A DNA stretch of 64,000 bases. Origin: Neolentinus lepideus HHB14362 ss-1. Its lineage: Eukaryota > Basidiomycota > Agaricomycetes > Gloeophyllales > Gloeophyllaceae. The notes below the pieces were generated by a model. The model saw nothing but the letters and a program-made list of their open reading frames with translations. It searched no databases and was not told the DNA's origin. The stretch is taken from NCBI GenBank assembly GCA_001632425.1, contig KV425552.1:376899-440898 (forward strand). The letters are read 5' to 3'. The translations under genes were made by a program, and so were the position numbers. This document shows, piece by piece, positions 11,007 through 23,303 of the stretch; the first letter of the stretch is position 1; every line of letters starts with the position of its first letter.

Positions 11007-12372
11007 GGGATAGAATGCTGTATATGTGTCGGTATGCTACATGCGCGATATTATTGCTCGTGACATCGAGCTCGTCGAGTGCAAGTCAGAATCACGCGTC
11101 GGGCCGGCCAGGAATAATCCGCCTGTGCCTGGCGGCAACCAGCATGTTAACCGGCTGGCATGTCTACTTGGGCAGAAGACTCACCACTAGAGTCGAAGAG
11201 CACAGACATTGTTGGAATGTTAAGGGTTATATCAGACTCCTAAGACCAGCCGTCTCCACTTTCTTCTTGCAATTCGAATATATGTGAGAAAAACATATTC
11301 AGTTATGCAATAAAACATATGACATAACACAATTTCCATATCAAGAAAGTAACTAATTGCAAGAGAACGATATACGAGAAGCATACGGAGTTCCTGTATC
11401 GGGCTCGGGTGGTGGGAGCCTGCACGGGACGGTCAGGTATGGGCCTGACTCTGATATTTCAGGGGAGGTGAATACCATGAACCTGACAATTTAAGAGATC
11501 TTTCTCTGGATAGATAGGTCACACCCTCTCTTCTAGGTGTCGGACTGAGTACTGACCTCGCTGCGTGCAGGTCAGTGGTATGGATAGCCCACTAAGCGTC
11601 ATATCAAAGTGGTGTCTTGGTTCTTTATTCGATTAACTCTATGGCTGAACCGGTCAGACTTCATCCAAGGAAGACAATGCGAAGTTGAAGCCTCAGGCCT
11701 AAGACTCCAGCTTGAGGAGAGCTGGTAAAGAGGCTTAACTATCTCGCATCTAACACAGCAAAGATTAGTCTCATCCGGCGGTGAATCTGGCGTGGCCGCT
11801 GGACCCATCGTACATCACAGTTCTCGTCCAAAGCAATGGAGCCGCGAGCAACGCAATGATGAGCATGACATTCGCGTACATATGATACATCGGATATCGT
11901 GCAAGATCGAAGGTCTGGGACTGTTGCAATTGATATCACTTTACAGAAGAGCTAAAAAGAATTATGATTAATGAAGCATTGATGAAGGCTAGAAAATGGA
12001 ATCGACAGCACAAATAGGGCAACTTGAATCTTGAGCTGTGCACTGTCCAGTGACGAGAAGTATGCCACAGGAATGAGGAAGAGGCGATTAACGCTGACAT
12101 GTAGGGCACGAAAACTACTTTATATACATCATATGTACCATATCTGTGCAAGACATGTGCCGTTTCCCGGTGTCTTGATACCGCCTTGGAATGATGAGGT
12201 CCCTCGCAGGATACGGCCTTTGAGAGTGATGCTCGCCACCTCAATCAAGATTTATAACAAGGACCTATCGTACGGGGGAAGTAGTTTTGGACTAAGTCCA
12301 TTATATGAACGTAGAGTGGGGGGTGCGATATAAACATAGGAACCTACGTGCAAATGTCTTGAACTTTGTACT
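11007..12372. other. Intergenic, no gene seen
   Basis: This 1.4-kb stretch holds the promoter of the WD40 gene (minus strand) and the 3' flank of the next minus-strand gene. Open frames are short and overlap on both strands with no recognisable product. I see no RNA gene or repeat. Confidence 0.5.
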
Positions 12373-13122
12373 TCATCCCTCTTCTCTGCTCTTTACCAAC
12401 TGCTGTACAGCATCGTCCAGTAACCGTCTTCCATATATTCTGTGGCACCACCCCACCCAGGCAGGAATTACCTTTCCATCCTCCTTCCCATTGACCCTAT
12501 TGTATCGTTCATACTCATGCGCGCACCCAAAAATAAGTTCAACTTCGTCAGAGTCAGGGATTTCCACGACACCGATCGAGTGTCGTCCACCGGACATGAG
12601 ACGGCATGGGTACCCTGCGCTCGCTAGTGTCTCGAAGTATTCCACCATTGACTCGGGCATCTTCCATGAGACAACGAGTGGGTCTGTCCTGGAAGGCGGC
12701 CCTTCCACGCGGAAGATACCATTAAGTAGTTTCTGCCCGGTGTGAAATCCCAACTCTCCCGTATCTCCTTTGTCCCCGGCAGCACCAATTACTAAGCTCT
12801 CCAGACCGATGATCGGTGCTTCGAGAAATATCCGCGCGCCAGTCGCGTTCAGGGAAGTAGCATCGTTCAGCCCGAGTCTTTGTGCAGCCGATATCAGGGC
12901 TTGTTTTGGAATTCGTGCAATGAAGATATCCGTGCACGATGGAGGATAGTAGCGTGACGGTTCACTGGTCGCCAGGAGAGTTGAAGAGTGGTACGCCCCT
13001 GTGGCCGGACGTGATGGGTATGCTTTTGTTAAACGACGATTTTCAGCGTAGACATACACCGAAGACCCAAGAAGTAAGACTAGAGATGTGTTACGGATTA
13101 TGCGATGAGATAGGAGGGACAT
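12373..13122 (-). CDS. Conserved-looking fungal protein with N-terminal membrane anchor, function unknown
   Basis: This is an intron-less frame of 249 residues from the ATG at 13122. The frame stays open to 13257, but the upstream part is basic and unlike a signal or anchor, so the internal start is preferred. Residues about 9-26 (IRNTSLVLLLGSSVYVYA) form one membrane segment next to a basic NRRLTK stretch, as in mitochondrial or ER single-anchor proteins. The rest is soluble and contains GLESLVIGAAGDKGD, a segment around WKMPESMVEYFETLAS, GGRHSIGVVEIPD and IFGCAHEYERYNRVNG. I do not recognise a catalytic motif and assign no function. It runs in the same direction as the amidase gene behind it. 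Confidence 0.7.
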   Translation of the reverse strand: MSLLSHRIIRNTSLVLLLGSSVYVYAENRRLTKAYPSRPATGAYHSSTLLATSEPSRYYPPSCTDIFIARIPKQALISAAQRLGLNDATSLNATGARIFLEAPIIGLESLVIGAAGDKGDTGELGFHTGQKLLNGIFRVEGPPSRTDPLVVSWKMPESMVEYFETLASAGYPCRLMSGGRHSIGVVEIPDSDEVELIFGCAHEYERYNRVNGKEDGKVIPAWVGWCHRIYGRRLLDDAVQQLVKSREEG

Positions 13123-13559
13123 GACTTGGGTCACGTTTGGATATGGTAGACGTCCATCGATATGGGCTTTTGTAATATCGTGAAAGCGCTTAAGGTCGGA
13201 TCTACACGCCCACTGATGCGAGTTATTGATCCGGCAAGGTTGGAAGCACGACCGCAACCATGGTCTTGGTCAAAGTCTTACAAGCCTGAGAGTCGGGGCT
13301 CCAGTATTGCGTTGTGGCGCAATTCGAAGAAGAAGGGAAGCACAACGAACTCGAGGTGTGGTTGGAATAATTGGACTGCACGCCTTTTTACTGCCTAATA
13401 GTGAGGAGAATTCAGCTACCCTAATCCAATCCTACCTATGTAAACTGTACTTGATTATTTTGTTCCACGCCGCAAAGGATCTCGCCATGAAATGAGGGAC
13501 GCCGCTAGTACATGCATATACTTGTATGAGTGTAGTTCGACGACTGAGTCTCCGATCCA
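13123..13559. other. Intergenic, no gene seen
   Basis: This holds the promoter of the small membrane-anchored protein gene and the 3' end of the amidase gene, both on the minus strand. Nothing else was recognised. Confidence 0.45.
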
Positions 13560-15337
13560 CTACACACTTTCCCAAGTACTCAGCGGGGCCCTCCTCGCTC
13601 TCATCAGTCTCTCAAAAGCCGCTGCAATCTCCACCAACCGTCCCTCTGTGAACGGCATACCCATAAACTCTACCCCCACTGGCACACCGATCGGTGCCGT
13701 GTCCGTCGGGTCACTAAATCCCCCCGGCACGCCAATCGCAGGCAATCCAGTCAGCGCTGCCACGAGCCCATTCCTTCCGCTCTGCGTGGACGATCCGATG
13801 GGCACGACCAACCGGTTCTGATGTGGGTAGAACATGACGTCCAGGTTCTGTTCGGCAAAGCGCAGCGCAAGCTGGGTGCGCAGACCGTCGATGCCTGAAC
13901 GCCGGGTGAAATACTCAGGATTGGTTTCATTGTTTAGAGGGATGGTGGCGTTGCGCATGAACGCGCCGGTGTAGGCATCACCTTTCTCATATAGATTCTG
14001 GGAGACGATTTCGTCGAGACTCGTAGCAGGTACAGTACCGTTATAATTTTGCAGGTAATTGTCGAGCTCCGTGCGGAATTCGTAGATCTGAACATCGAAT
14101 ACAGCAGAGAGATGAGTGATATCCAGAGTGCGGTCCGTGACGTGCAGGACAGTTGCGCCAACTTGCCCGAGCGCAGCTAGCGTAGCGTTGAAGACTTTGT
14201 TGACCTGGTAGACCTCCGGGTCGCTTTCAGTCTGATTAATGAGGATATCTACGACACCGATCCGAACACCTTCGAAAAGCGACGCATCTTTCGCCCCTTG
14301 CAGAGCATAAAATGCATAATCTTGTGCCTGACCTACACCCAGCGCTGAGACGTTGTCAGCAGGGTTATAGCCTGCCATCACGCCTAATAGTGTGGCAGCA
14401 TCAAAGACTGTGCGCGCTAGTGGACCGATGGCGTCCTGCGTATAAGAGAGGGGCACTACACCGTCTCTCGAGACTAAACCTCGGGTTGGGCGGATACCAA
14501 CCAGGGAGTTTGCCGACGTAGGCGACCGGATAGAATTTACAGTGTCTGTTCCAGTGCCCATGACCGCGAACGAGGCCGCCACACTCGCACCAGTCCCGCC
14601 ACTTGAGCCTTATCCCAAATATTCGGTCATCAGCTTCGTAGATCCATAATATTGAGCTTACCTCCGGGTGTGCGGGTGAGATCATAAGGATTCTTAGTCT
14701 ACGGACAAGCTAATTTTAGCCTTCAATCATGGCACACTCCGATTCAACCTACCTGTCCTAGGATACTGGAAATTGTGAGACCGCTGATGGCGAATTCGTG
14801 GAGATTCGCTTTAGCAATGATGACTGCACCAGCTGCTCGGATTCTCAGGACAGCGGATGCGTCGGCGGCAGGCTGCGCCCCCCTGAGACTCAAGCTACCA
14901 CCAGTAGTGGGCATGTCGAATGTATCATAATTGTCCTTCAACACCATCGGAACGCAGTGTAACACACCAGGAATGAAACCAGGTTCGCCAGCCTTCTGAT
15001 CAAGCTCGTCAGCGTACATCAACGCGTTCGGGTTGGTGGTAATGATGGCATTCAGAGAGGGACCCTGCTTGTCGTATGCTGCGATTCGGTCTAAGAATGA
15101 TTGAACGATGGCACGGCACGAAACGGCTTCATGGAAAATGGCATGCTGGATCGATGCGATGGTGGCTTCCCGAGGTTCGAAGGATGAAATAGTTGAATTG
15201 GCTGCAGTTGAGATAGAAATGGATGCCCCAACGAGATGTACGTCGTCGAAAATGTCGCAAGCATCACAAATTAGCGCGAGACAGATTACAAGCCAGCAAC
15301 AGAGTATACTAGCGCCCGCCATCTTGTCTGTGGACAA
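13560..15337 (-). CDS. Secreted amidase (amidase signature family)
   Basis: Exons on the minus strand: 15337-14753, 14698-14662 and 14608-13560; phases agree, 556 residues. The N-terminus has a hydrophobic leader (ASILCCWLVICLALICDA), so the enzyme is probably secreted; a second Met five codons later is an alternative start. The catalytic core is complete: the Lys in VPMVLKDNYD, the glycine/serine-rich motif GGSSGGTGASVAA and the nucleophile region TDTVNSIRSPTSANSLVGIRP. In many family members the last motif reads GGSIR; here VNSIR keeps the serine. Many NxT/NxS sites agree with secretion. It hydrolyses a carboxamide, but the sequence does not fix the substrate; it resembles fungal amidases annotated as glutamyl-tRNA amidotransferase A-like. 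Confidence 0.9.
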
Positions 15338-15846
15338 CAGCGTCTCCCACTAGCCCAAGAGTCACCTTATCTTTTGAATGACTGACCATGTTGGTACCAT
15401 CACTGGAAAGGAGACGGAAATCCGATACCCAAGATTTAAATAGTCGCTTGTGCACGCTTCGGCAAGTCTTCATTGACTTGATCAGGATACACTGTATCAT
15501 ACACTCATCAGTGCCGTAAGTAGCCCTGCTATGAGGGCCATAGTCGGAAGTACGGATGCCACAGGTTGGTAGGGCTGAGCTCTGACAATGAGATCTTGAG
15601 AGGCTGAAAGCCACGAGTGGATCGCGAGGAAAAATTCTATAAATGAGTTGTCTAATAATTTGTTGTGCAAGTAACTCCATTTATGGGTAGTAACGGGGTA
15701 CACATGTACAAATCTGTTATTACTCTATACAATTTCAAGTGTGACGACGCGCAATGGTACGCCACGCCACTGCGTGGACCGCGTCTTGGTGGCTTATTCG
15801 ACGATCGCTGGCTTAATTGGCATAATTCGCCACGGTTTACAATAAT
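15338..15846. other. Divergent promoter region, no gene seen
   Basis: About 0.5 kb lies between the start of the amidase (minus) and the start of DPB4 (plus), so both promoters must be here. I see no convincing TATA box or repeat. Confidence 0.45.
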
Positions 15847-16791
15847 ATGCCCAGGACAGACTCGACAAGTAACGCGTCCAAGATAGCCGCGCCTAAGAAT
15901 CAGCCGGAGTCGAGCACTGGCATAGAAAGTTATGAGCTCCCAAGGACTCTGGTGACTAAGATCGCGAAATCGGCGGTATGTGTAGTTACCAAATTCTGTG
16001 CTGTCTGTCTGATGATATACTTGTATGTAGATTCCTGAAAATACGAAGCTTCAGAAGGAAGTAGTGACGTCCCTTGTTAAGGGATCAACTGTATTCATCA
16101 ACTACTTGGGTGAGTTCTAGGTTAAAGGTTAAGCACTGCGTCTTATTGGTTGTCATATTAGCCGCAACGTAAGTATCTAAACATACTGTGAGGTCACCTA
16201 TCTCGATCAGAGTATGCCAGTGCGCATGATGTCGCTGCCTCGAAGCAACACAAAAGTATATCGGCCACCGATGTCCTGAGAGCGCTTGAGCTTCTGGAGT
16301 TTGCAGACATGGTGCCTGGACTTCAGAGCGAACTGCAAGGTTCGTTGCCACTTTTTTATATCTCAAATTCACCCCAACAAATCGCAGCCTACCGAGACAA
16401 CCAGAAGAAAGGAAGACAAAGTGGTGCAGGCGCTAAAGGTAAAACTAAAGATACTGTGCCAACAGAACCTATGATGAAAGGGAAGGGGAAGGAGAAGCTT
16501 ATCCTACTGCCTCCCGCAGTTTCGCAAGGGATGAGTCTGCCGAACCTCACTACACAGAGCATGCCGGATGAAACGGAGACTGAAGCGAATGCTATTCGTG
16601 TCCTACCAGACGAGGATGAGGAGATGCTGGATGCGGAGGAAGGCGATATTCCTGAAGAGGAGATACCCGAAGATGAACCGGAGGATGAAGACGAGGAGCT
16701 CGCGGATGACATGGCCGTCGAAGAGGAGGAGTTGAACCATGATGCAATAGGGTTAGGTGACTCCGGAGGGGGCGTTGAGCCGGAAGAATGA
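15847..16791 (+). CDS. DPB4: DNA polymerase epsilon subunit DPB4/POLE3 (histone-fold protein)
   Basis: Exons: 15847-15975, 16031-16109, 16162-16168, 16221-16339 and 16388-16791; phases agree, 245 residues. The histone-fold core reads ELPRTLVTKIAKSAIPEN, TKLQKEVVTSLVKGSTVFIN, YLAATAHDVAASKQHKSISA and TDVLRALELLEFADMVPGL, the CBF/NF-Y pattern of POLE3/DPB4. The partner is a DPB3/POLE4-type subunit, and in many organisms the pair also serves in CHRAC-type chromatin remodelling. The C-terminal third is very acidic (runs of E and D around 16610-16740), as in POLE3. The third exon is only 7 nt (CCGCAAC), yet it is needed to restore YLAATAHDV. The gene converges on the minus-strand gene that ends at 17382. 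Confidence 0.92.
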
Positions 16792-17381
16792 GTTGTTGTG
16801 CTTTCCGGCTCTCTGTGTATACTCCTCTGGTACTGTCACCGATGTTGCGCTTTCCCTTACTTCTTACCGTGGTGCTGAAGAAACTTTGATACATGCCATG
16901 AAAGCAAGAGAGAGAACGATGACTACCTTAAAGACTCGAGTCGAAGGCATCAGGGTTATCATGAAACAATCAGTACACACCCGTCAATATGATGTACTGA
17001 CAGATCGCATTCCGCGCAGAGGGCCTATACCTCCCAACGTGGCCAGAATCAGCACTCAGCTTCTCGACATCAAAATTAAGATGACACAATGTGATTCGAT
17101 TCGATTAACAAGATGGATAGATAGACGAAGGAATGGATACAACATGCGAGAATGCGATGGACGAACTAACGAATGGCCCTACGATACTGACTACTACATT
17201 ATCAAGATAGAACTAGACGAGCGAGGCAGGATCATGCACATGTGAGAGCAAAGCGGAATGCGAGCGATGATGTAGAGGAGACTGTGGTCGACGAGAGAAA
17301 AAGGTGCGGTACCAAGACATATGTGACAAGAACTGAATAAACCGAGACATTTTGTCATCCACAGCTGTTACCCAAGCCCCC
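16792..17381. other. Convergent 3' flanks, no gene seen
   Basis: The 3' ends of DPB4 (plus) and the 1240-residue protein gene (minus) face each other here. The open frame 16757-17245 shows no recognisable protein and starts inside DPB4. Confidence 0.5.
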
Positions 17382-20300
17382 TTAAATCTCCTCCAAGTCT
17401 CCGGGAGCAGTGTTACCAGCCATCGGGGTTGGGGCGGGGACGATGGGAGGCTTAACCATCGGAGCGTCCTCCTTGGAGGGGGCAGTCCCGTTCCCTGCGG
17501 CAGCCGGTGCGGCACCATTGCCTGTAACAGCAGGGGCAGCACCATTCCCGTTGGCGACCGATGCGCCATTCCCATTGACGGCATGAGCACCATTACCAGT
17601 GCTGGCAGGTGGGGCCGCAGAAGTATTTTTCTTCTGCGTGAAGTCCTCGCCGGCGCCCGCTAGCCCGATCCTCGGAGGAGGACGATTAGTCAAGTCCACT
17701 GGGATGTTCCTCGTAGGTGGAACCGCAGTGGTATCTTCGCCGGCGCCCGCTAGCCCGATCCTCGGAGGAGGACGATTAGTTAGGTCCACAGGGACGTTCC
17801 TCGTAGGTGGGACCGTAGTAATATCTTCGCCGGCGCCCGCCAGCCCGATCCTCGGAGGAGGACGATTAGTTAAGTCAACTGGGACGTTCCTTGTGTTGTC
17901 TGTAAATCACGTCACAAAACAAAGTTCTGTGAGCGTTCTGGAAGGACACACTCACTAAGAGGCCTGATAGTGGGGGACGACGGCGACGGCGACTTCGGAC
18001 CATAGCTCGTAGAGGGCACCCTTGACATAGGCCTAGAACGAGGTGATGAGGGAAGGCCAGCTGGTCTACCAGCGATTGTGGGGCGCGCAAGGCTGAAACC
18101 ATGGGGTCGAATGTCGAACATAATATCACCATGACGGTTGAAGACCGGGTTAACGAGCCCGTAAGCTGCAAGACCCGGGTAACAGAACTTCCAGTCGCCG
18201 CAGAAGGAGGTTTGCAGCTCCTCGGACAGCTCGACTAGGTCGATCTTGGACGGGAGGTGGGTCTCGAGCAGTTTCTGGAGAGCTGTGAAGCGCGTGTTAA
18301 TGAGTTCGCTGTGCACATGAGTCGAGTTGATGATGGGACGCGTCTCGCCCCAAACCTTGACTGCGAGGCCGCTCCCCTCAGTGACGAACGCCACGACAGT
18401 CGACCAGTGAGCGACAGCCTTGGTGCTACGATGCATCCTAATTAGGGGCATATCTAGACAATGTACCGAAGCCGCTTACCTCCACTCCTTCCCAGGCTTT
18501 TTGAAACCGATCTCAAGAGTGACATTCCCCTTGACCTTGATCTCGAATCCACCATGCTTGAAGGCAGTGGGAATGGACAGATCGTTCCGAGTGTGACCTA
18601 AGCGACGAGTTAGCATGATTAGATATCCAAAGAGCATAGCACGTACTGTGAACCCAGTAGATTCCATTCTTTGAATCTTCAGACATGCCGTGGTGCTCGT
18701 AACTCCACTCATCACCCTGATCCCACTTGTATTCCAAAACGTCAGCGGACTCCTTCACAAGCTGCCAATCGCAGTTGCTGTGACGTTTCCTCTCATGCTC
18801 AGCCCATGTAGCAACTTGCAAGATCCACTCGCCACCTTCCACACCTGAGAACGTGGGGATGATAGTTGTGCTCTGGTTAACCTTCGCGAGTATGCTGAGT
18901 AGACGTTCCTCGAAGAAGATACGTCTGGCAATGCAGACCATGCCGTAAGAGAGAGAGGGTTGATCCCTGATAATGGTCCAAGAAATCCACTCAGCGCTGT
19001 ACTCGAGACTTTCGGCGGGCCACTCTCGGAACTCGCACATGCCAATGATCATGATGACAGGCTGGAATGGCTCCCTCAAACTGGCAACGTGCTCACGAGT
19101 GTACTTGATCTTCGAGTAAACGTGGAACTTGACGGAGGTGAGACCGAACGCGGGCATGTCGAGGCGGGAGCCCCAGACAGGGATCGTGTACAGGATGTGA
19201 TGGCCGTGTAACGTCAAGACCTGGAAGTAGTGGTGCTTCACGTAATGGATGGCAGATTGCACCAGGGCGATTGCATGCCTGTTACCGAGATACATCCCGC
19301 CGAAGTGGGACAACCCATGGATGAACTCAGCCGCTGTGCACAGTCAGGGATGCTGCGTCACCATCACGGGGAATCACTTACTAGTGAGATCTAAGATAAT
19401 GTGGCTCAGATGAATGTGGCCATGCTGCCCGTGGAGCTTCCCAGCCGGAGAGTCCTTGAATCTGGTAACCCAGGACCCGCAATGCTCGATGAGGTCTTCA
19501 TGCTCGACTAGTTTGATATCCACCTCGAAGGCCAAGACCCATTTATCAAAGCCGTGAGACCCACCACTGTTGACAAACTTGTCAGTTGTCGCATACTTCC
19601 TTTAGGGAAAGAAGAAATTACGCAGTGTACGGAACTCCACCCCGCAATGGTATCATTGTACCTTCCTGGAGTGACACAAGTATAATGGCCTTCTCGTGAG
19701 ACAGGAGGCGGATCTGGATGGCACCAAAGCTAGCCTCAAAGTTCTTCTCGTAGGACCACTTCACCAGACATGCAAGGTACTCCAATGTCTTGCTTGCCTG
19801 CGATTGCCTCCAGAGGCTCTCGAAGTACTCAGTTATCGAGGTTTGAGTGATGGCCTGGATGTAGTCGAAGCCGAACATGTGCGTCTTTGTTACACGTTCC
19901 TCGTTGATAATCGTGATGGATTCCCGGTGCTTCCTGAGGTCGATCTCTCCCCATACGCCGTGATCGTGGTCTTCCCAGCCACTTTTGATTACGACAGTTG
20001 TCGACTGAGTATAGATAATATGGCGGGACGCCTCCAAGAGAACCTTGAAATAGTAATGGTCGATAAAGTGAATCAGAATATCATGGTACTCTTCGAAGCG
20101 ATCAACGTCATGTTCTCCGTAGATGCAGAGATGCTCGATGAAACGACGAGCTAAACAGAATTATTAGGATGAAGAAAGAAGTCGAAAGGTATTGGCTCAC
20201 TGTTGAAGTCGAACTTGATGTTGACTATGACACCTTCAGCGTTCCTCTCATAGATAATGTCCACGAAGAACGCAATTTCCCAATTCCGGAAGACATGGAG

Positions 20301-21697
20301 CGCCTCCCTGCTAGATGTAAGTGCACAAGTAAAGACCTGCAATTGACCCACTTACTTGGTGAAGTCGTCCGTTGCGAAGAAGGCGAGCTCCGAAATCTTG
20401 AAGTAGAGCACAGCTTCACTGTCGCAAAGGACTCTGACCCTCGGTGCATCAAATCTGATGCAGAATTGTTCCGTCAGATCGACGAGATCGGTCCAGGTGC
20501 TGCGATATTCAGCCAAGCAGACATCGTGATAGTCGATGTGGGTATCCTCTGTCTCCACTATCATCGCGGCTTCGAGCCAAACCTTAGACAGGTGAGTGTT
20601 GATCGTCTCGATCGAGATGCCGCAGAAATCAACACCCTCGAAGTCGAGGTGTCTGACATCACAGATGGCGGAGAAGTCGATCTCCATGCTTTGCGGCTCT
20701 CCATCGTTGTCCCAATCCGGCAGGGAGTAGAAGACATGATAGCCTGCCTCGCGAAGATACTCGAGGTATTTTGTCAAGTAGAAAGTGAGGGCCTCACGCG
20801 CGTGAGGGTGAGGCTCAGATGTCGCAACGAAGCGAGGCTCTACAAGCGAAGTGCATGTAAATAGTATGGTCCGCACGAGATAATTAACACTCACTGAGGG
20901 TGTCGAGGACCATCAACTTAATGACATGAACACCATTACCGATCTTCTTCGTGTGGCCTTGAATCCCACTGACGACAAAGCGGACGCGGAAGGATACATC
21001 AACGTCATCGAGAGGAACGTTACGATCACTGGATTTATCGTTGTCATCAGGACATTGCAAGAAAAAAAATTGAGGTGACACTTACCGGCTCGGAACGAAG
21101 CCTGGGTGGGCGGCCTTGGCAAAGTCAAGATTCATGTGCCCATGATGAATCCTGAAATGGATGACGGCTTCGTGGTTACATATAAACTCGAGGTTCGGGC
21201 GGTCGAATTCAGCACTGAACAACATGTCTTCTACCGCTGCTACAGAACTCCGGTGCTTCGAAGCATAGAAGAATTCCGCGAGCGCAAAGTCATAGCGCAC
21301 ACGGTCGTAAGCCTTCAAACTAGAGGACTCATGGCGCTGGGTGCATTGTATGGCATTCTCATACAAAGCACCGAGTTGAGCGTTAATGTAGTGAGCAGCG
21401 TGATCAGCGTTGTTCTCGCCGCGGCACATTGTGGTGACTAAGACATACAAAGGACGTCAGATCTACCGAGAAGAAGACATGAATGCGGCTTACCTCGTAT
21501 TAGAGCGATCGCGATAAGAGGGGCAACGAGTTCTTGACGATGCAAGATGGTGAAATCGTTGGGCAATGATTTGCTTCTTATAAGACTGGTGGTTGGGAGC
21601 TAGGCTGCTTTCTCAGTAAGACAAGCGGGCATCAGCGTTCACAGGGTGCTCTGACGGCTGCTCACCTGTCCCGACGCATATACACAATTTTGGGCAT
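17382..21697 (-). CDS. Large three-repeat protein of unknown function
   Basis: Exons on the minus strand: 21697-21666, 21585-21494, 21437-21086, 21028-20895, 20839-20356, 20310-20201, 20150-19622, 19566-19382, 19333-18647, 18597-18480, 18437-17956 and 17899-17382. All phases agree and give 1240 residues; the first exon is the least certain. The body holds three copies of a module of roughly 300 residues. Each has a strand pair (HEAVIHFRIHHGHMNLDF; SEAVLYFKISELAFF; EKAIILVSLQEGTM), a VDI/FRV strand segment ending in a LDL/LDT-like turn (IKLMVLDTL; VNIKFDFN; LSHIILDLT), then a helix followed by Y-H-I/V-x-Y (HVFYSLPDW; HIIYTQS; HILYTIPVW). A half module follows. The C-terminus is low complexity: three 30-residue repeats (DLTNRPPPRIGLAGAGED) and NGNGA/TGNGAAP runs. 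I see no signal peptide, membrane segment or catalytic motif. It looks like an Agaricomycete-restricted family, and I assign no function. Confidence 0.8.
17651..17899 (-). repeat. 90-bp coding tandem repeat, about 2.8 copies
   Basis: Units start at 17651, 17741 and 17831 with an exact 90-base period and few differences. They encode 30-residue repeats with core NRPPPRIGLAGAGED. They sit in the last exon of the 1240-residue protein. Confidence 0.9.
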
Positions 21698-23303
21698 AAT
21701 GTGATGTTTCAAAACCTTGACCACGGTGTTCGTCCATTCATCTGTCGAGCCCAGAAGACAGAACCTGACAGACCGACAATAGAGTTACACCGCCACTCGA
21801 GGTCAGAGGAGCACCGATATCGCAATGAACCCAGAGTTCATTCAGGGACTGTGAAAGTTATCGGCAGGAGAACAGGTCCGCGACTTCGTCCCATATTAAA
21901 TCCGCAACGGGGAACAAACTTGACAGCTGGTTAAGTACTAGTACTTAGGCTTTATTTGGCGCACCAATATCGTGTGGGTACATCAGAGAAGACTGGTCGG
22001 CCAGTGAATCGTGTTCGATGGGTTTCGGCGCTTGAATAAACCTCTAATATTGAGGCACTGAAGAATATTTCCAATCTGATGCACTGGACTGAGTACTGCC
22101 GAACTGCAACTTACCTGTATGTAAGGACACGTAGGGACCGTCGGAAGGTTTTAACCTGCTCATCTAGTGGTTTGCACCCAGTAGGAAGTCCGACAATCGC
22201 TTTGACAGCTTCCGAGAAAGTCCGAGTCCTGAGCGCTAGTGGTCCGGGACGCGATCATCACCTGCCATCCAATGACGCCCGTCGGTACAGTGCTGTGGCT
22301 GTAGATTCAATACCGCCACTTCGCGGCCTTGCCAGACAATGCTTTCTTCTGGCTAAAGTCTATGAGAACGGCCAATATCAGTCACGACATGGGTCATACA
22401 TATATCTACCTTGCATGATTGATATTAGGTCTTGTCAAAAAATCTTAATGGCGCAAAAGCTGCCTGATTAATGCACTGCGGCACATCTCTGACTTGCGCA
22501 GCATGAGATATTGTCGGTCCATTTGTACGGAATCCAAGCCTCGAGTCCTCGCATCGCGGCTAACTTTGACGTCGGTCTTCAACAAGACCGGGGTAGTCAT
22601 GAGAGTTTCATCCACATGAAGGCAACATATGACCAGCTAACTTTTACTGGTACCAGAAATCGAGATGATCTTGCACTTCCATGCAAGAAGTCAATGTCAG
22701 GCCAGGTTTAGACGCAGGCCAGACCACCGCCACCATCAGTCGCCTAAGTGTTTCCTCTTGCTGAGCGCTTGCATGATTCATTGTACTGCACGCAGACGGC
22801 CGTGGTCTTGGGAAAACAGCGCGATATTTCTGCTATGTTCGGATGCACGACCGCGCCGGCCATGTGGCAGTGCGTTTCCGAGTGCTGGATTGGTTGAAGG
22901 GGCGACGCGGTCGTGCATCCGAATGGGACTCACTCAGCCTTACCAGTCTTGCGGAAACGCGTCCACCTTCGACTGTGGTAGCTCACTGGCTATCAAGCTG
23001 CGGAAGCCCTTACACTCACTCGGATTGAATATAGTTTAGGGCTCTATCAATGCACATGACCGTTCGTACCTTCCGATTTTATTTTCCGTTGCAGTGGAAT
23101 CTGCCAAACGCGACCCCGAACGAGAGCAGTGAACGGTGTGATGCACTCGGGGCCGATACTCTATATCCAGGGGAATTACCTCTCGAACTTACCGCATCAA
23201 CTACGGCAGAATCTGTCAGTGACGGTATCAAATACGGACGCCAGTTCGTTCTATGGGCAGGATTACATAACTGAATGTTGTTATCTGATAAAATTCGAGT
23301 CTA
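21698..23303. other. Intergenic with one strong hairpin
   Basis: This 1.6-kb stretch lies between the start of the 1240-residue gene and the 3' end of the permease gene. Short open frames have no recognisable product. The only structure I see is the inverted repeat listed separately at 22838-22923. Confidence 0.5.
22838..22923. repeat. Perfect 18-bp inverted repeat (hairpin)
   Basis: TTCGGATGCACGACCGCG at 22838-22855 is matched exactly by its reverse complement at 22906-22923, with a 50-base loop. A weaker pair (GCGTTTCC in the loop, GGAAACGC just outside) adds more pairing. It could be the ends of a tiny transposable element or a structured RNA; no gene overlaps it. Confidence 0.85.

Noticed and set aside
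16757..17245. Plus-strand frame overlapping the DPB4 end
   Set aside because: It begins inside the last exon of DPB4 in another frame and has no protein-like composition.
20169..20864. Long open frame on the plus strand
   Set aside because: It lies antisense to exons 5-7 of the 1240-residue gene, whose frames and splice sites are consistent. It mirrors the coding strand's codon pattern.
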